NCBI GenBank assembly: GCA_937127435.1
Contig: CAKZLZ010000187.1
Span: forward strand, 1-64,000
From: an uncultured Verrucomicrobiota bacterium
Lineage (GTDB): Bacteria; Verrucomicrobiota; Kiritimatiellia; SS1-B-03-39; UBA6053
Direction of reading: 5' to 3'
Length of the DNA: 64,000 bases
Both the position numbers and the translations under genes were made by a program. Under the pieces are notes generated by a model that saw only the letters and a program-made list of their open reading frames with translations, was not told the DNA's origin and did not search any database. Positions 8,601-16,966 of the stretch are shown in pieces. Numbering within the stretch: the first letter of the stretch is position 1; each line of letters opens with the position of its first letter.

Positions 8601-9323
8601 TCAGGGCGTACCTTCGGATGGGTATAGAATGATGGAGTGAGCTCCCACTTCTATAACTTCCAGCCCCGGTTTTTCGGAAATATTTTCTGTGGGGCGCACG
8701 GCCTGATACATCCATCCCTTGCCGTTCTCCAAAAATTTAAGCGCTTGATCCGAACTCATGTTCAGGGCTGCCAAAGCAGGAACACCGTCTTCACCGGGAA
8801 AATTTTCAAGGCTGAGGTCCGAGGGAAAACCGGGCATGCAGATGATCAAATCGGCTTTGCCTTTTTGCGACTCCATAAAGGCTTTCAGGTTTTCAATGCT
8901 ATACCACTGGGAATAACTTTTATACCAATAGGTACGGAAGTCTTTGTCTTCCCACTTGAGTGCACCTCCCTCGCCGGTCTGTAATTTCACTTGGGATAAT
9001 TGACTGGAGTCCGGTTGTAATTCCGCCACCTGGATACTGGCCTTAAAGGTTTTTTTGAGACCTTCTAAAATGGCTTCTTCCGAAGAGGCGAGGGGATTGT
9101 ACTCTAATCCGGGACGGGTCATGACCACGACTTGAATGCCGGGGTGGTTTTCTTGAAGCACCTTTCCGATGGCTTCACCCACATATCCTCCCTCTTCAAT
9201 AAAACGGGATTCGGTCGGACCCGGTCCGCAAGCGGTCAACAATGACAAACCCAGGAGGATGGGCGGCAGTGCTTTCCAAAATTGATGAGAAGAGCAGGAA
9301 GATTTTTTGGACTTAAAGTTCAT
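8601..9323 (-). CDS. Predicted lipoprotein of unknown function
   Basis: A 240-residue protein with a signal peptide ending in a lipobox (SLLTAC, Cys near residue 33), so it is probably an envelope lipoprotein. I do not recognise a family. The body mixes alpha and beta segments with phrases like IQVVVMTRPG and KADLIICMPGFPSD that suggest a Rossmann-like or binding-protein-like fold; a periplasmic solute-binding role is possible but unproven. The start ATG at 9323 overlaps the end of the pseudopilin gene by 11 bp, which implies coupling. It lies between a pseudopilin and a GH5 enzyme. Confidence 0.75.
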   Translation of the reverse strand: MNFKSKKSSCSSHQFWKALPPILLGLSLLTACGPGPTESRFIEEGGYVGEAIGKVLQENHPGIQVVVMTRPGLEYNPLASSEEAILEGLKKTFKASIQVAELQPDSSQLSQVKLQTGEGGALKWEDKDFRTYWYKSYSQWYSIENLKAFMESQKGKADLIICMPGFPSDLSLENFPGEDGVPALAALNMSSDQALKFLENGKGWMYQAVRPTENISEKPGLEVIEVGAHSIILYPSEGTP

Positions 9324-10026
9324 AGCCGCCCGCAATAATGGATTCGTCAAAACTTACGTTATGCATACTGCCGTCAAAAAAGACCGCAGGAAGCCTTTCG
9401 TTGTTTCCATGTCGGCCAAGAGGAAATTCGGAGGGATTTTTGTAATTCAAATACCGGTCGAATTGCCATTCGTCATAATCTACCAAATAAAGGGTGTCCG
9501 ATGGGCGGGAAATGGTGTCAAAATAAAGATTTTTGGACCACCATGCCCGTGTTCCACTGTAGTAATATTCCAGGTTTTTGCGGTTAATACCGGAACGTTT
9601 ATTGGGATAAACATTCATCCCATACCCCCAGTGCCAACTGTTGGGTGCATTCGGGCATTTGAGGACCTGATCATTCAGATAAGGAGAAATCGTTTGAAAC
9701 CACCAGGATCGCCCAACGGTGGGATGTCCGTTAATTTCTGCAGGGACAATGCGGCCGTTGTGCTCCGCTGAATATTGCATGACCCCCTGAAAGATACTGC
9801 GTAAATTTGAGGTACATCTTGTACGTTTGGCTTTGATCAGCGCGCCATTCACCGCCGGTATCAGAATACTGGCCAATAGAGCAATAATTGCAACCACCAC
9901 CAACATTTCAATCAGCGTAAAAGCGGATCGATGATGCTTTCGGGTATGTTTCGTGAGACAGGCCGTCCTGTCATTGCCTGCAGGGGAGGCGGCGAAATTT
10001 CTGTAGGGTGTGGGAAATATATTCAT
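9313..10026 (-). CDS. Type II secretion/type IV pilus-like pseudopilin
   Basis: A 237-residue protein with a class III prepilin signal: a basic leader of about 36 residues, then SAFTLIEMLVVVAIIALLA, with Glu at +5 and a long hydrophobic helix. The globular part resembles the verrucomicrobial and planctomycete pseudopilins (SNLRSIFQGVMQYSAEHNGR). Its product would enter an inner-membrane pseudopilus. I prefer the ATG at 10026 to a TTG at 10044. It heads an operon with the lipoprotein and GH5, and diverges from a GspK-like gene at 10310. Pseudopilin genes in carbohydrate loci are unusual enough to list as a finding. Confidence 0.87.
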   Translation of the reverse strand: MNIFPTPYRNFAASPAGNDRTACLTKHTRKHHRSAFTLIEMLVVVAIIALLASILIPAVNGALIKAKRTRCTSNLRSIFQGVMQYSAEHNGRIVPAEINGHPTVGRSWWFQTISPYLNDQVLKCPNAPNSWHWGYGMNVYPNKRSGINRKNLEYYYSGTRAWWSKNLYFDTISRPSDTLYLVDYDEWQFDRYLNYKNPSEFPLGRHGNNERLPAVFFDGSMHNVSFDESIIAGGYEL

Positions 10027-10034
10027 GTCGTAAC

Positions 10035-10046
10035 AGTTGCGCAACT
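10035..10046. promoter_or_regulatory. Perfect 12-bp palindrome AGTTGCGCAACT
   Basis: The perfect palindrome with a central CG lies 9 bp upstream of the pseudopilin start. TTGCGCAA-type sites are typical of LacI/GalR operators. The position just before the start codon would fit repression of the pseudopilin-lipoprotein-GH5 operon. Confidence 0.45.
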
Positions 10047-10248
10047 ATTCGTAGCGTAGAGGCTCTTGTCGGGGATGCAAGGGAAAAATTTCGGTTTCAG
10101 AAAATATCCGAAGGAGATGTTGTCTATATATTTCATGAGAAGCGCGACTGTTTAACGAAGCCATGCATCATAAAATATACGCTTATTTTGGGTTTTATTG
10201 AATCGAAACAGAGAATTTTCTGATAAGATAAAGAAGTGAAACTACAAA

Positions 10249-10264
10249 GGTTTACGGGTAAACC
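10249..10264. promoter_or_regulatory. LacI-type operator, GGTTTAC-GG-GTAAACC
   Basis: Seven-base arms GGTTTAC and GTAAACC flank a 2-bp centre. It lies 46 bp before the GspK-like gene (10310) in the divergent gap. The same palindrome, in near-identical form, occurs at 18715-18728 and 23115-23130, and I find it in no other intergenic gap. The likely regulator is the LacI protein at 20740-21789. Confidence 0.65.
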
Positions 10265-10309
10265 CATCTCTTTTGGATTTTTGGGAAACAAGCTGGGGTT
10301 CATTTGTGT

Positions 10310-13300
10310 ATGATGAAGGACAATATGCGATCAGTCTCTCAATCAACTCATTTTAAATCCGAATCGGGTTTTATAGGAACGGGTTCCCGTACTGGGTCTG
10401 CCCTGTTATTGACCTTGCTTGTGGTATCGTTGCTATTGGTGATTGTTTTAGGCTTTTCGGTTTACGTACGCATGGAATTGCGGCAGGTCGTAAATTATCA
10501 ACAACAGGCGAATGCCCGTGCAAATGCCCGATTGGGAATGGAACTGGCGCTGGCACGTTTGCAGGAAACCGCCGGACCGGATACCCGGGTTACCGCAACG
10601 GCTTCAATTTTAGATCAGGATCCCGCCACTACAATCCCCGATGGTTTGGTTCATCCTTATTGGACCGGGGTTTGGCGAAAGCAGGATCCGGATTCCCGGA
10701 TACATGATCCGGAGTTTATAGGCTGGTTGACCTCTCTACCCAGCGGGAAACTCGACTTGCTGACGAGCAGTGAACAGGCATTGGACCCTTCCCAAACTAT
10801 TTCACTGGTTGGGAAGGGGAGTGTATTGCGCACGGATGAATATGTATGGGCGGAGAAAATCGAAATTCCGGACTCGGGGAACGGGGGTGCTCTCGAGGGA
10901 TCGTATGCTTTTCTGGTATTGGATGAGGGCGTGAAAGCCTCCCTGGGACTTGAGGATCCGGGCCGGGATCTAACCGGTGTGGCCGGATACCGCTCTCAAA
11001 TCCTGGCTCAACGGCAATCTCCTGAAATCTTAAACGGGTTTTCCGCGCTTCAAAGCGGAGAACCGGTGATTCGAGAAAAGGCTGATCAAATCGCAGGACT
11101 GCCCAGCCGGGAGAGTCTGAGTTTGGTGGATGCCAGTTTCAAAGCCGGTCAGCAGGAAAATTTTCATGATGCCACTCTCCATACTTATGGCGTGCTGAGT
11201 GACACGGCAAAGGGAGGATTAAAAACGGATTTAACCCTCGCATTCGAAATGTCGGACAGCGAATTTGAGGCCTTGGCCGGATTTCATGATTCGGGTGAAG
11301 AAAACCGCAACCTGGATGGAAGCTGGAGTCAGGGATTCGACTTGGGGTATTTGTATGCATTGGAAGGTGAGTCGGGCAGCGATTCACGTCCGCAGAGCGA
11401 AAGCAATCCTGAAGCGGCGGACTGGAGTTCGGGCGCCCTGAAAATTCGCGGTCCCACCTGGGATCTTTTGCGGAATTATTATCTGTTGTATAAAGACCGT
11501 TCGGGACTTCCGGTTGCGGGAGGACTGCGGGCCAGCGCACCGGGACCGGACCGTTTTGATGGCGTGACCCGACAGGAATCCCCGGTCCTGAGCTACACAT
11601 CCACCAAGCAGGCGGATGTTCGGAACCGTGATCAGTTTTCAGGATTGTATGTGTTTGGAAGCTTGAACCAGACCGGGAATGTGATGCGGCTCACGGAGAG
11701 TGGATTGACCCCGGTGGTGACGCGGGTGATGTATGTTTTCAGTCTGGCCCGGGAAGGGGGAAACCTCGTGTTGGTCATGAATAACATTGTGGTGTTGCAT
11801 AATCCTTATGATGTGCCGATTGAATTTAGAGGGTTTAAATTTTCACCCATAGGCCTGCCAATAAGCCGGTTGCAGATTCGCCGCCGGGATGATGCTTCAG
11901 ATCCGTCTTCCACGCTAGGAGATCTGGACAAGGATATCAGCAGTGTGAATGACTGGCTGCGGGTATTGACGGGAAAAAGCAATCCTTGGACTTACGTGAA
12001 TTACATTTTTACGGAAGATGGGAGTGACACCCCGGCCGACCGGATGCTCATGCAGCCGGGGGAAGTGATTGCGTTTTCGAATACCGATGATCCGCTGCTG
12101 TATGCGTCGCAGACGGTGGGAAAAGTAGGCCTCGCTTCGGGTCCGGAGTACGAAGTGGATTCCGGACTCTATTTTGATAAATTCGGAGAATCCTCTTCGG
12201 GAAGCGGCGGGAATAAAGTGGAATCCATTGCCATGGATGACAGTTCCCGGGTCTGGGTGGAGATTGAATTGTCAGGGGGGGATTGGGGAAATTATCTTTT
12301 TCTTCCTCCTGACAATTTAGATGCTTCCAGCGATTCCTGGGACCGGAGTCATAATTCCGATGCCTTGATCGGGCGTCTGGATATTCCGGTGGGCGAATTG
12401 ACTTCGGGAGGGCGGACCTTGGGATCTCTTACCGGTGATTACTACACCGGCGCTGAATTGGGTTCGTCTCTTCAGGAGCGGGTGCCTCTGTTTGTCATGG
12501 ACGCCCGTCTGAAACCTTTGTCCGGGGATGCCGCGGTGCTGAATAGTTATAACCCCCGTGCGATGATTACGCAGGACCGGTTTATGAATGGGGAAGCTGC
12601 GAATTGGGAAGCCAGGTTGTATGAGATCAACAGCTTCAACGAAATTGATTTGGATCTGGATGTGTTTAGCGGCCGCAACAACGGATACTGGGGACCTTCC
12701 TTGAAAGCAGCTTCCGGGTTGACCCACTTTCCATTGTTCCAGGTTCCCCGGGGACCTTTAATGTCTTTGGCGTCCTTTGCCCATGTAGAGATCGGTAATT
12801 TTCCGCACGACCCCCCTTATGCCGTGGGCAATTCCTACGCCCATCCATTGATCGACCGGGAGAAAGTGTACAACTATGGGGGCAGTGGAAATACCGGACA
12901 TGGCATCGTGGACCAATCATTTTTAAGTAACGAATCCCTCTGGGATGGATATTTCTTTTCGAGCTTGTTTGCCCGGGATGATTTGGGTTGGTCACTGGAT
13001 CGGACGGCTGAAGGTTTCCGGGATGGTGAAGAGTCTCTTCCCAATCGAAATTTACTTTTTCATGCAGGAGAAGGGGACGCGTCGGCTCAATTAAATGATT
13101 TACTGGATCCTGACTTGGTGGCTGCCCACCTTTTGAACCAAGGGGCCTTTAATGTGAACTCCACTTCTGTCCCCGCCTGGTCTGCGGTGTTGTCCGGGTT
13201 GCGTCTTCGCGATATCACCCTTGCGGACGGATCTACCGAATCCATACAAGGAAGCTTTTTCAGTCGGCTGGAATATCCGGTTTCAGGAAGTTCGGATCTT

Positions 13301-13804
13301 TATAACAAATTCCGGGAACTGTCAGATGCGCAAATCGAAAGTTTAGCGGCCGAAATTGTGCAGGAAGTAAAAACGCGCGGACCTTACCTGAGCTTGGCGG
13401 ATTTCGTAAACCGCCGTTTGGACGCGGGTGACACCGGATTGAGTGGTGCGTTGCAGGCCGCCATCGACCGGGCGGGAATCAACAATGATTTTCCCAACCT
13501 TTCTCCGGCAGATGGAAGTTTGTCTTATCCTGCGAATCAGGTGGAGAAAAGCAGCGCCGGCGCACCCGGATACCTGATGCAAAGTGATATTTTGCGACTG
13601 ATCGGTGCCCGGGTGACCCCGCGCTCCGATACTTTTCTGGTACGTGCTTATGGTGAAGCTTCCGCACGAAATTCAACTACGACTTCCATTGGTGTTTGGT
13701 GTGAGGCGACGGTGCAACGTATGCCGGAAGAGATGAGCTCCAATGCTTTCGGCCGCAAATTTAAAATTCTGTCTTTCCGCTATTTACATCCTGATGAAAT
13801 TTAA
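10310..13804 (+). CDS. Giant GspK/PilX-like pseudopilus protein
   Basis: At 1164 residues this is far longer than normal GspK. It has an N-terminal membrane anchor (SALLLTLLVVSLLLVIVL, about 30-50) followed by FSVYVRMELRQVVNYQQQAN, as in PilX and GspK proteins and the verrucomicrobial cassette protein A family. The C-terminal part has the family-like phrases QGAFNVNSTSVPAWSAVLSG, GPYLSLADFVNRR and APGYLMQSDILRLIGARVTP. The product is probably a minor pseudopilin at the pseudopilus tip. The start at ATG 10310 (or 10313) follows a GGGG ribosome site; a TTG at 10304 is less likely. It is the first gene of a plus-strand operon that continues with an exported protein, GH10 and a symporter. A LacI-type operator lies 46 bp upstream. 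Confidence 0.78.
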   Translation: MMKDNMRSVSQSTHFKSESGFIGTGSRTGSALLLTLLVVSLLLVIVLGFSVYVRMELRQVVNYQQQANARANARLGMELALARLQETAGPDTRVTATASILDQDPATTIPDGLVHPYWTGVWRKQDPDSRIHDPEFIGWLTSLPSGKLDLLTSSEQALDPSQTISLVGKGSVLRTDEYVWAEKIEIPDSGNGGALEGSYAFLVLDEGVKASLGLEDPGRDLTGVAGYRSQILAQRQSPEILNGFSALQSGEPVIREKADQIAGLPSRESLSLVDASFKAGQQENFHDATLHTYGVLSDTAKGGLKTDLTLAFEMSDSEFEALAGFHDSGEENRNLDGSWSQGFDLGYLYALEGESGSDSRPQSESNPEAADWSSGALKIRGPTWDLLRNYYLLYKDRSGLPVAGGLRASAPGPDRFDGVTRQESPVLSYTSTKQADVRNRDQFSGLYVFGSLNQTGNVMRLTESGLTPVVTRVMYVFSLAREGGNLVLVMNNIVVLHNPYDVPIEFRGFKFSPIGLPISRLQIRRRDDASDPSSTLGDLDKDISSVNDWLRVLTGKSNPWTYVNYIFTEDGSDTPADRMLMQPGEVIAFSNTDDPLLYASQTVGKVGLASGPEYEVDSGLYFDKFGESSSGSGGNKVESIAMDDSSRVWVEIELSGGDWGNYLFLPPDNLDASSDSWDRSHNSDALIGRLDIPVGELTSGGRTLGSLTGDYYTGAELGSSLQERVPLFVMDARLKPLSGDAAVLNSYNPRAMITQDRFMNGEAANWEARLYEINSFNEIDLDLDVFSGRNNGYWGPSLKAASGLTHFPLFQVPRGPLMSLASFAHVEIGNFPHDPPYAVGNSYAHPLIDREKVYNYGGSGNTGHGIVDQSFLSNESLWDGYFFSSLFARDDLGWSLDRTAEGFRDGEESLPNRNLLFHAGEGDASAQLNDLLDPDLVAAHLLNQGAFNVNSTSVPAWSAVLSGLRLRDITLADGSTESIQGSFFSRLEYPVSGSSDLYNKFRELSDAQIESLAAEIVQEVKTRGPYLSLADFVNRRLDAGDTGLSGALQAAIDRAGINNDFPNLSPADGSLSYPANQVEKSSAGAPGYLMQSDILRLIGARVTPRSDTFLVRAYGEASARNSTTTSIGVWCEATVQRMPEEMSSNAFGRKFKILSFRYLHPDEI

Positions 13805-14555
13805 GTTCATGATTAAACCCTTCAAAATTTTCTTCAACCTATCCTTATTATTTCTCTTCCCGGTAATGCAGGGAACTTGCGACGAAGTCCAAGAACAGGG
13901 CGGACTCTATGTCCAGTGGTTGGCCTGGTCTGAAGAACAACCGATACCGCTTTATGTGCAAACGGATGTTGATACATTTGAACGTTTGGACTTACGGTCG
14001 AATAAACGTTCGCCCCGCTACAAATTACTCCAGTCCGGTGCTGCCCACATTTATACGGATGGGGTGAGTCCGGAGGGGCTGCCCATCAAAATACCTGTGG
14101 TGAAAATTCCCATCGCGGAACGTATGCGTGAACCGATGGTGATTTTGTTTTCAGTGATGAACGCAGGAAAACCGGTGTACCGTGGAATGGTGGTTGAAGA
14201 TTCTGAACAGGCATTTCCGTTTGGATCTTATCAAGTGGTAAATTTTACCGAGTATCCGATCCTCTTCGAACTGGATGAAAAAGTTCATCAGATCAAAAGC
14301 CGTACAAACGTAGTGGCACGTCCGAAAGGGGAGGAGCGAAAAAATATTCCAGTCCGGTTCCATGTGCTGATAGAAGATAATCTTCAGCTATTCAAACAAA
14401 CATATTGGCGGCATGAACCGGACCAACGCATGATAATTTTTGTGCTGAAGTCCAAAGATACCGGCCAGGCCGAATTTAGATTTCATACGGTTTCCGAACG
14501 GGAATCGGTCTACCGCCGCCGCCGTGAAAATACAGATGAGAAGGAAACCCCCTAA
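13794..14555 (+). CDS. Exported protein of unknown function
   Basis: A 253-residue protein with an N-terminal signal peptide (FKIFFNLSLLFLFPVMQGTC, processed near residue 30). I do not recognise its fold. The mature part is rich in beta strands (YVQWLAWSEEQPIPLYVQTD). Its start overlaps the end of the GspK-like gene by 11 bp, and its stop overlaps the GH10 start by one base (TAATG), so the three are tightly coupled. Such coupling suggests it works with the pseudopilus-like protein or the secreted GH10. An in-frame upstream start at 13743 is less likely because it falls inside the preceding gene. Confidence 0.7.
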   Translation: MKFKFMIKPFKIFFNLSLLFLFPVMQGTCDEVQEQGGLYVQWLAWSEEQPIPLYVQTDVDTFERLDLRSNKRSPRYKLLQSGAAHIYTDGVSPEGLPIKIPVVKIPIAERMREPMVILFSVMNAGKPVYRGMVVEDSEQAFPFGSYQVVNFTEYPILFELDEKVHQIKSRTNVVARPKGEERKNIPVRFHVLIEDNLQLFKQTYWRHEPDQRMIIFVLKSKDTGQAEFRFHTVSERESVYRRRRENTDEKETP

Positions 14556-16960
14556 TGTTCTTAAAAGCCAAATGTATTTATTTTTTATTCTGTATCCCTG
14601 CAATCTCCTTTGGATTACCCGGAGCTGAATTATTAGATAATGGAAATTTTCAGGGTGAGCCCACCGCAGAATATCCTGCGGACTGGAAATGTGGAGGAGA
14701 CGGGGAAGTGTTTTGGGAACAACAGCAGGCGTCCGCATCATTGCATCTGCGTGCGACCGCTGAGAAGCAGTTTACTTTTGCACGTCAAACGGTTTCATTA
14801 CCGGCGGAAACGCCGGCGGCTTTGTTGTTGGTGTCGGATCTTAAAATGAAGGATTTGCAGCGCGGAGAGAACTCCTGGCATTCGGGACGGATCATGCTTT
14901 CCTATTTGGATGCAGAGGGAAGAGAGATTCGAAATGCATATGGTCTGGACCGGTTGGAAGGAGATACGGATTGGAAGCAAGTGCGTCGGCAATTTCCTTT
15001 GGAGCCGGGGGCGACGGCGGTTCGTGTGGAACTTCAATTGTTTTATCCCGCCACAGGGGAAATTGCTTTTCGTAATGTTCACTTGCGGGCACTGAATGTT
15101 TCGGAAGCGGAAGCCTGGCGGAAAGAGGCGGACGAACGGATTTCCAAACACCGCATGGCCGATATCAAAATTAGTGTCTTGGATAGCGAAACCAATCCGG
15201 TTCCGGGTGCGGAGGTTTCAGTTCGAATGGTCCGCCATGCTTATCCGTTCGGAACGGCAGTGAAAATAAAAATGCTGTTATCCAGTGGAGACCCGGAACA
15301 CGAAACCTATCAGGGCGTGGTGACAAACTTTTTTAACTCCGCAACTTTTGAAGGTGCGCTCAAAGACCGGATCATTGAACGGAATGGCATCGAGCCCGCA
15401 GTGGAAGCGCTGCATTGGCTCCGTGACCGATCGGTTGCAGTCCGGGGCCATGTCTTAATTTGGTCGAGCTGGAAAATGACCCCTACCGCTTACGAGGAAA
15501 ACAAAGAAAATCCGGAAGCTTTAAATAATTTGATATATGAACATTTTCAGAAAACGTTGATGGCGACCAAAGGTTTGACCGTTGATTGGGATGTGGTGAA
15601 TGAACCGGTTTACCATCATGATGTGATTGATATTTTCGGGCCAGAAAAAGTAATTGAGTGGTTTAAGTGGGCGCGTGAATTTGCGCCGGAGTCCGCATTG
15701 TATCTGAATGAGAATAATATTTTGCTGAACGCTGGAAACCGTCAGCGCGCATATGATTGGATTCAATATTTAAAAGACAACGGCGCGCCGGTTGACGGGT
15801 TGGGTATTCAGGGTCACATGTGGCACCGCACCATGCCTTCGGGTCAAAATGTGTTGCAGGATCTCGATGCACTGGCACCTCTTGAAGTGGGATTGCAACT
15901 TACCGAATACAGTGCCAATTCCCGATTCAGTGAAGCGGATGAAGCCCGTTATTTGGATGAACTTCTTCACGCCTGGTTCAGCCACCCCGCAACCGTCGGG
16001 TTTACGGTTTGGGGATTCAAGGATGATTTAATTTGGACGGACAATGCATTTATGTTCCGGAAGGATTGGTCCCTGAAGCCTGCAGGTCTTGCCTGGTTAA
16101 AAAAAGTTTATGGAGAGTGGTGGACCGAGGCGGACGGAGTGACAGATGCCGGGGGTCGTTTTACTCTGCGGGGATTCAAAGGGGACTATGAAGTGGAGAT
16201 TCGAACTGCGGGTAAAAAAATCCGCAAAGCCTTTCAACTCGGAGGGGAGGGCGCAGATGTAGTGGTCACACTGGATCAGCTCACAGAATTGGATTCTGAG
16301 GAATCCCGAATGGGATCCTTTAATCCTTGGACCGAAGGAAAGCTTCCGCCTGTGCGTACTTCATCGGTAGAAGAGACCGGGACCTTGGTTACAGTTTCTG
16401 TCGAAAAGGGTAACGGCGCATCTGCGTTGGTTCCGGCGGACCTGGTTCCGCAAAAAGGAATTTACCTGCTACGTGATAAAGAGCAGCAGGCTCATGACCT
16501 CTATCTCCGTTTTGATTTATCCGAACTCAAGACGGGTAAAAATTTAAATGCGGTGACGCTGCAAGTTGCTTTGGCAGAGGCGGGGGACAAACCCGGCCGC
16601 ATCCGGATTCATGCATTGAGTCACCGTTTCGTAAATACGGAAAATGAGTTGGGCTTGGATTGGGTTCCCGGCAAGTTGAATGCAAAAAATGCGCCGGGCC
16701 GATCCGCAACCGACGGGGGATTTGATTTGGGAGATGCCAGGGTGTTGTATGTCGGGGATTTTGACTTGGGTAAAAGCCAAGCGGGAAGCGTGCATACTTT
16801 TAGCAGCCGTGAACTCCGCAGGGTGGCGGCTGAATCCGCCGGACATGGATTGACCTTAATACTCTCCGCTCCGGATGCTGGACAGTTGTCTATCGTTGCA
16901 CCAGGGAATGCCCATGAAATATCCCCGCCCGCCTTAACCCTTGAAGTACGAAAGGACTAA
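14555..16960 (+). CDS. Secreted GH10 endo-xylanase-like enzyme
   Basis: An 801-residue modular enzyme. Signal peptide (about 1-20) is followed by a CBM4/9-like beta-sandwich (about 22-175), a linker, and a GH10 (beta/alpha)8 domain (about 225-525). The acid/base Glu350 lies in DVVNEPVYHHD and the nucleophile Glu451 in LTEYSAN. GH10 enzymes mostly cut beta-1,4-xylan. After the barrel is a short beta domain (about 540-575), then a DNRLRE or CBM96-like module (about 605-800; DLYLRFDLSELK). It overlaps the preceding gene by one base. The symporter starts 6 bp after its stop. The TEYS in place of the usual TELD around the nucleophile makes the exact specificity less certain. Confidence 0.88.
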   Translation: MFLKAKCIYFLFCIPAISFGLPGAELLDNGNFQGEPTAEYPADWKCGGDGEVFWEQQQASASLHLRATAEKQFTFARQTVSLPAETPAALLLVSDLKMKDLQRGENSWHSGRIMLSYLDAEGREIRNAYGLDRLEGDTDWKQVRRQFPLEPGATAVRVELQLFYPATGEIAFRNVHLRALNVSEAEAWRKEADERISKHRMADIKISVLDSETNPVPGAEVSVRMVRHAYPFGTAVKIKMLLSSGDPEHETYQGVVTNFFNSATFEGALKDRIIERNGIEPAVEALHWLRDRSVAVRGHVLIWSSWKMTPTAYEENKENPEALNNLIYEHFQKTLMATKGLTVDWDVVNEPVYHHDVIDIFGPEKVIEWFKWAREFAPESALYLNENNILLNAGNRQRAYDWIQYLKDNGAPVDGLGIQGHMWHRTMPSGQNVLQDLDALAPLEVGLQLTEYSANSRFSEADEARYLDELLHAWFSHPATVGFTVWGFKDDLIWTDNAFMFRKDWSLKPAGLAWLKKVYGEWWTEADGVTDAGGRFTLRGFKGDYEVEIRTAGKKIRKAFQLGGEGADVVVTLDQLTELDSEESRMGSFNPWTEGKLPPVRTSSVEETGTLVTVSVEKGNGASALVPADLVPQKGIYLLRDKEQQAHDLYLRFDLSELKTGKNLNAVTLQVALAEAGDKPGRIRIHALSHRFVNTENELGLDWVPGKLNAKNAPGRSATDGGFDLGDARVLYVGDFDLGKSQAGSVHTFSSRELRRVAAESAGHGLTLILSAPDAGQLSIVAPGNAHEISPPALTLEVRKD

Positions 16961-16966
16961 ATCTTT

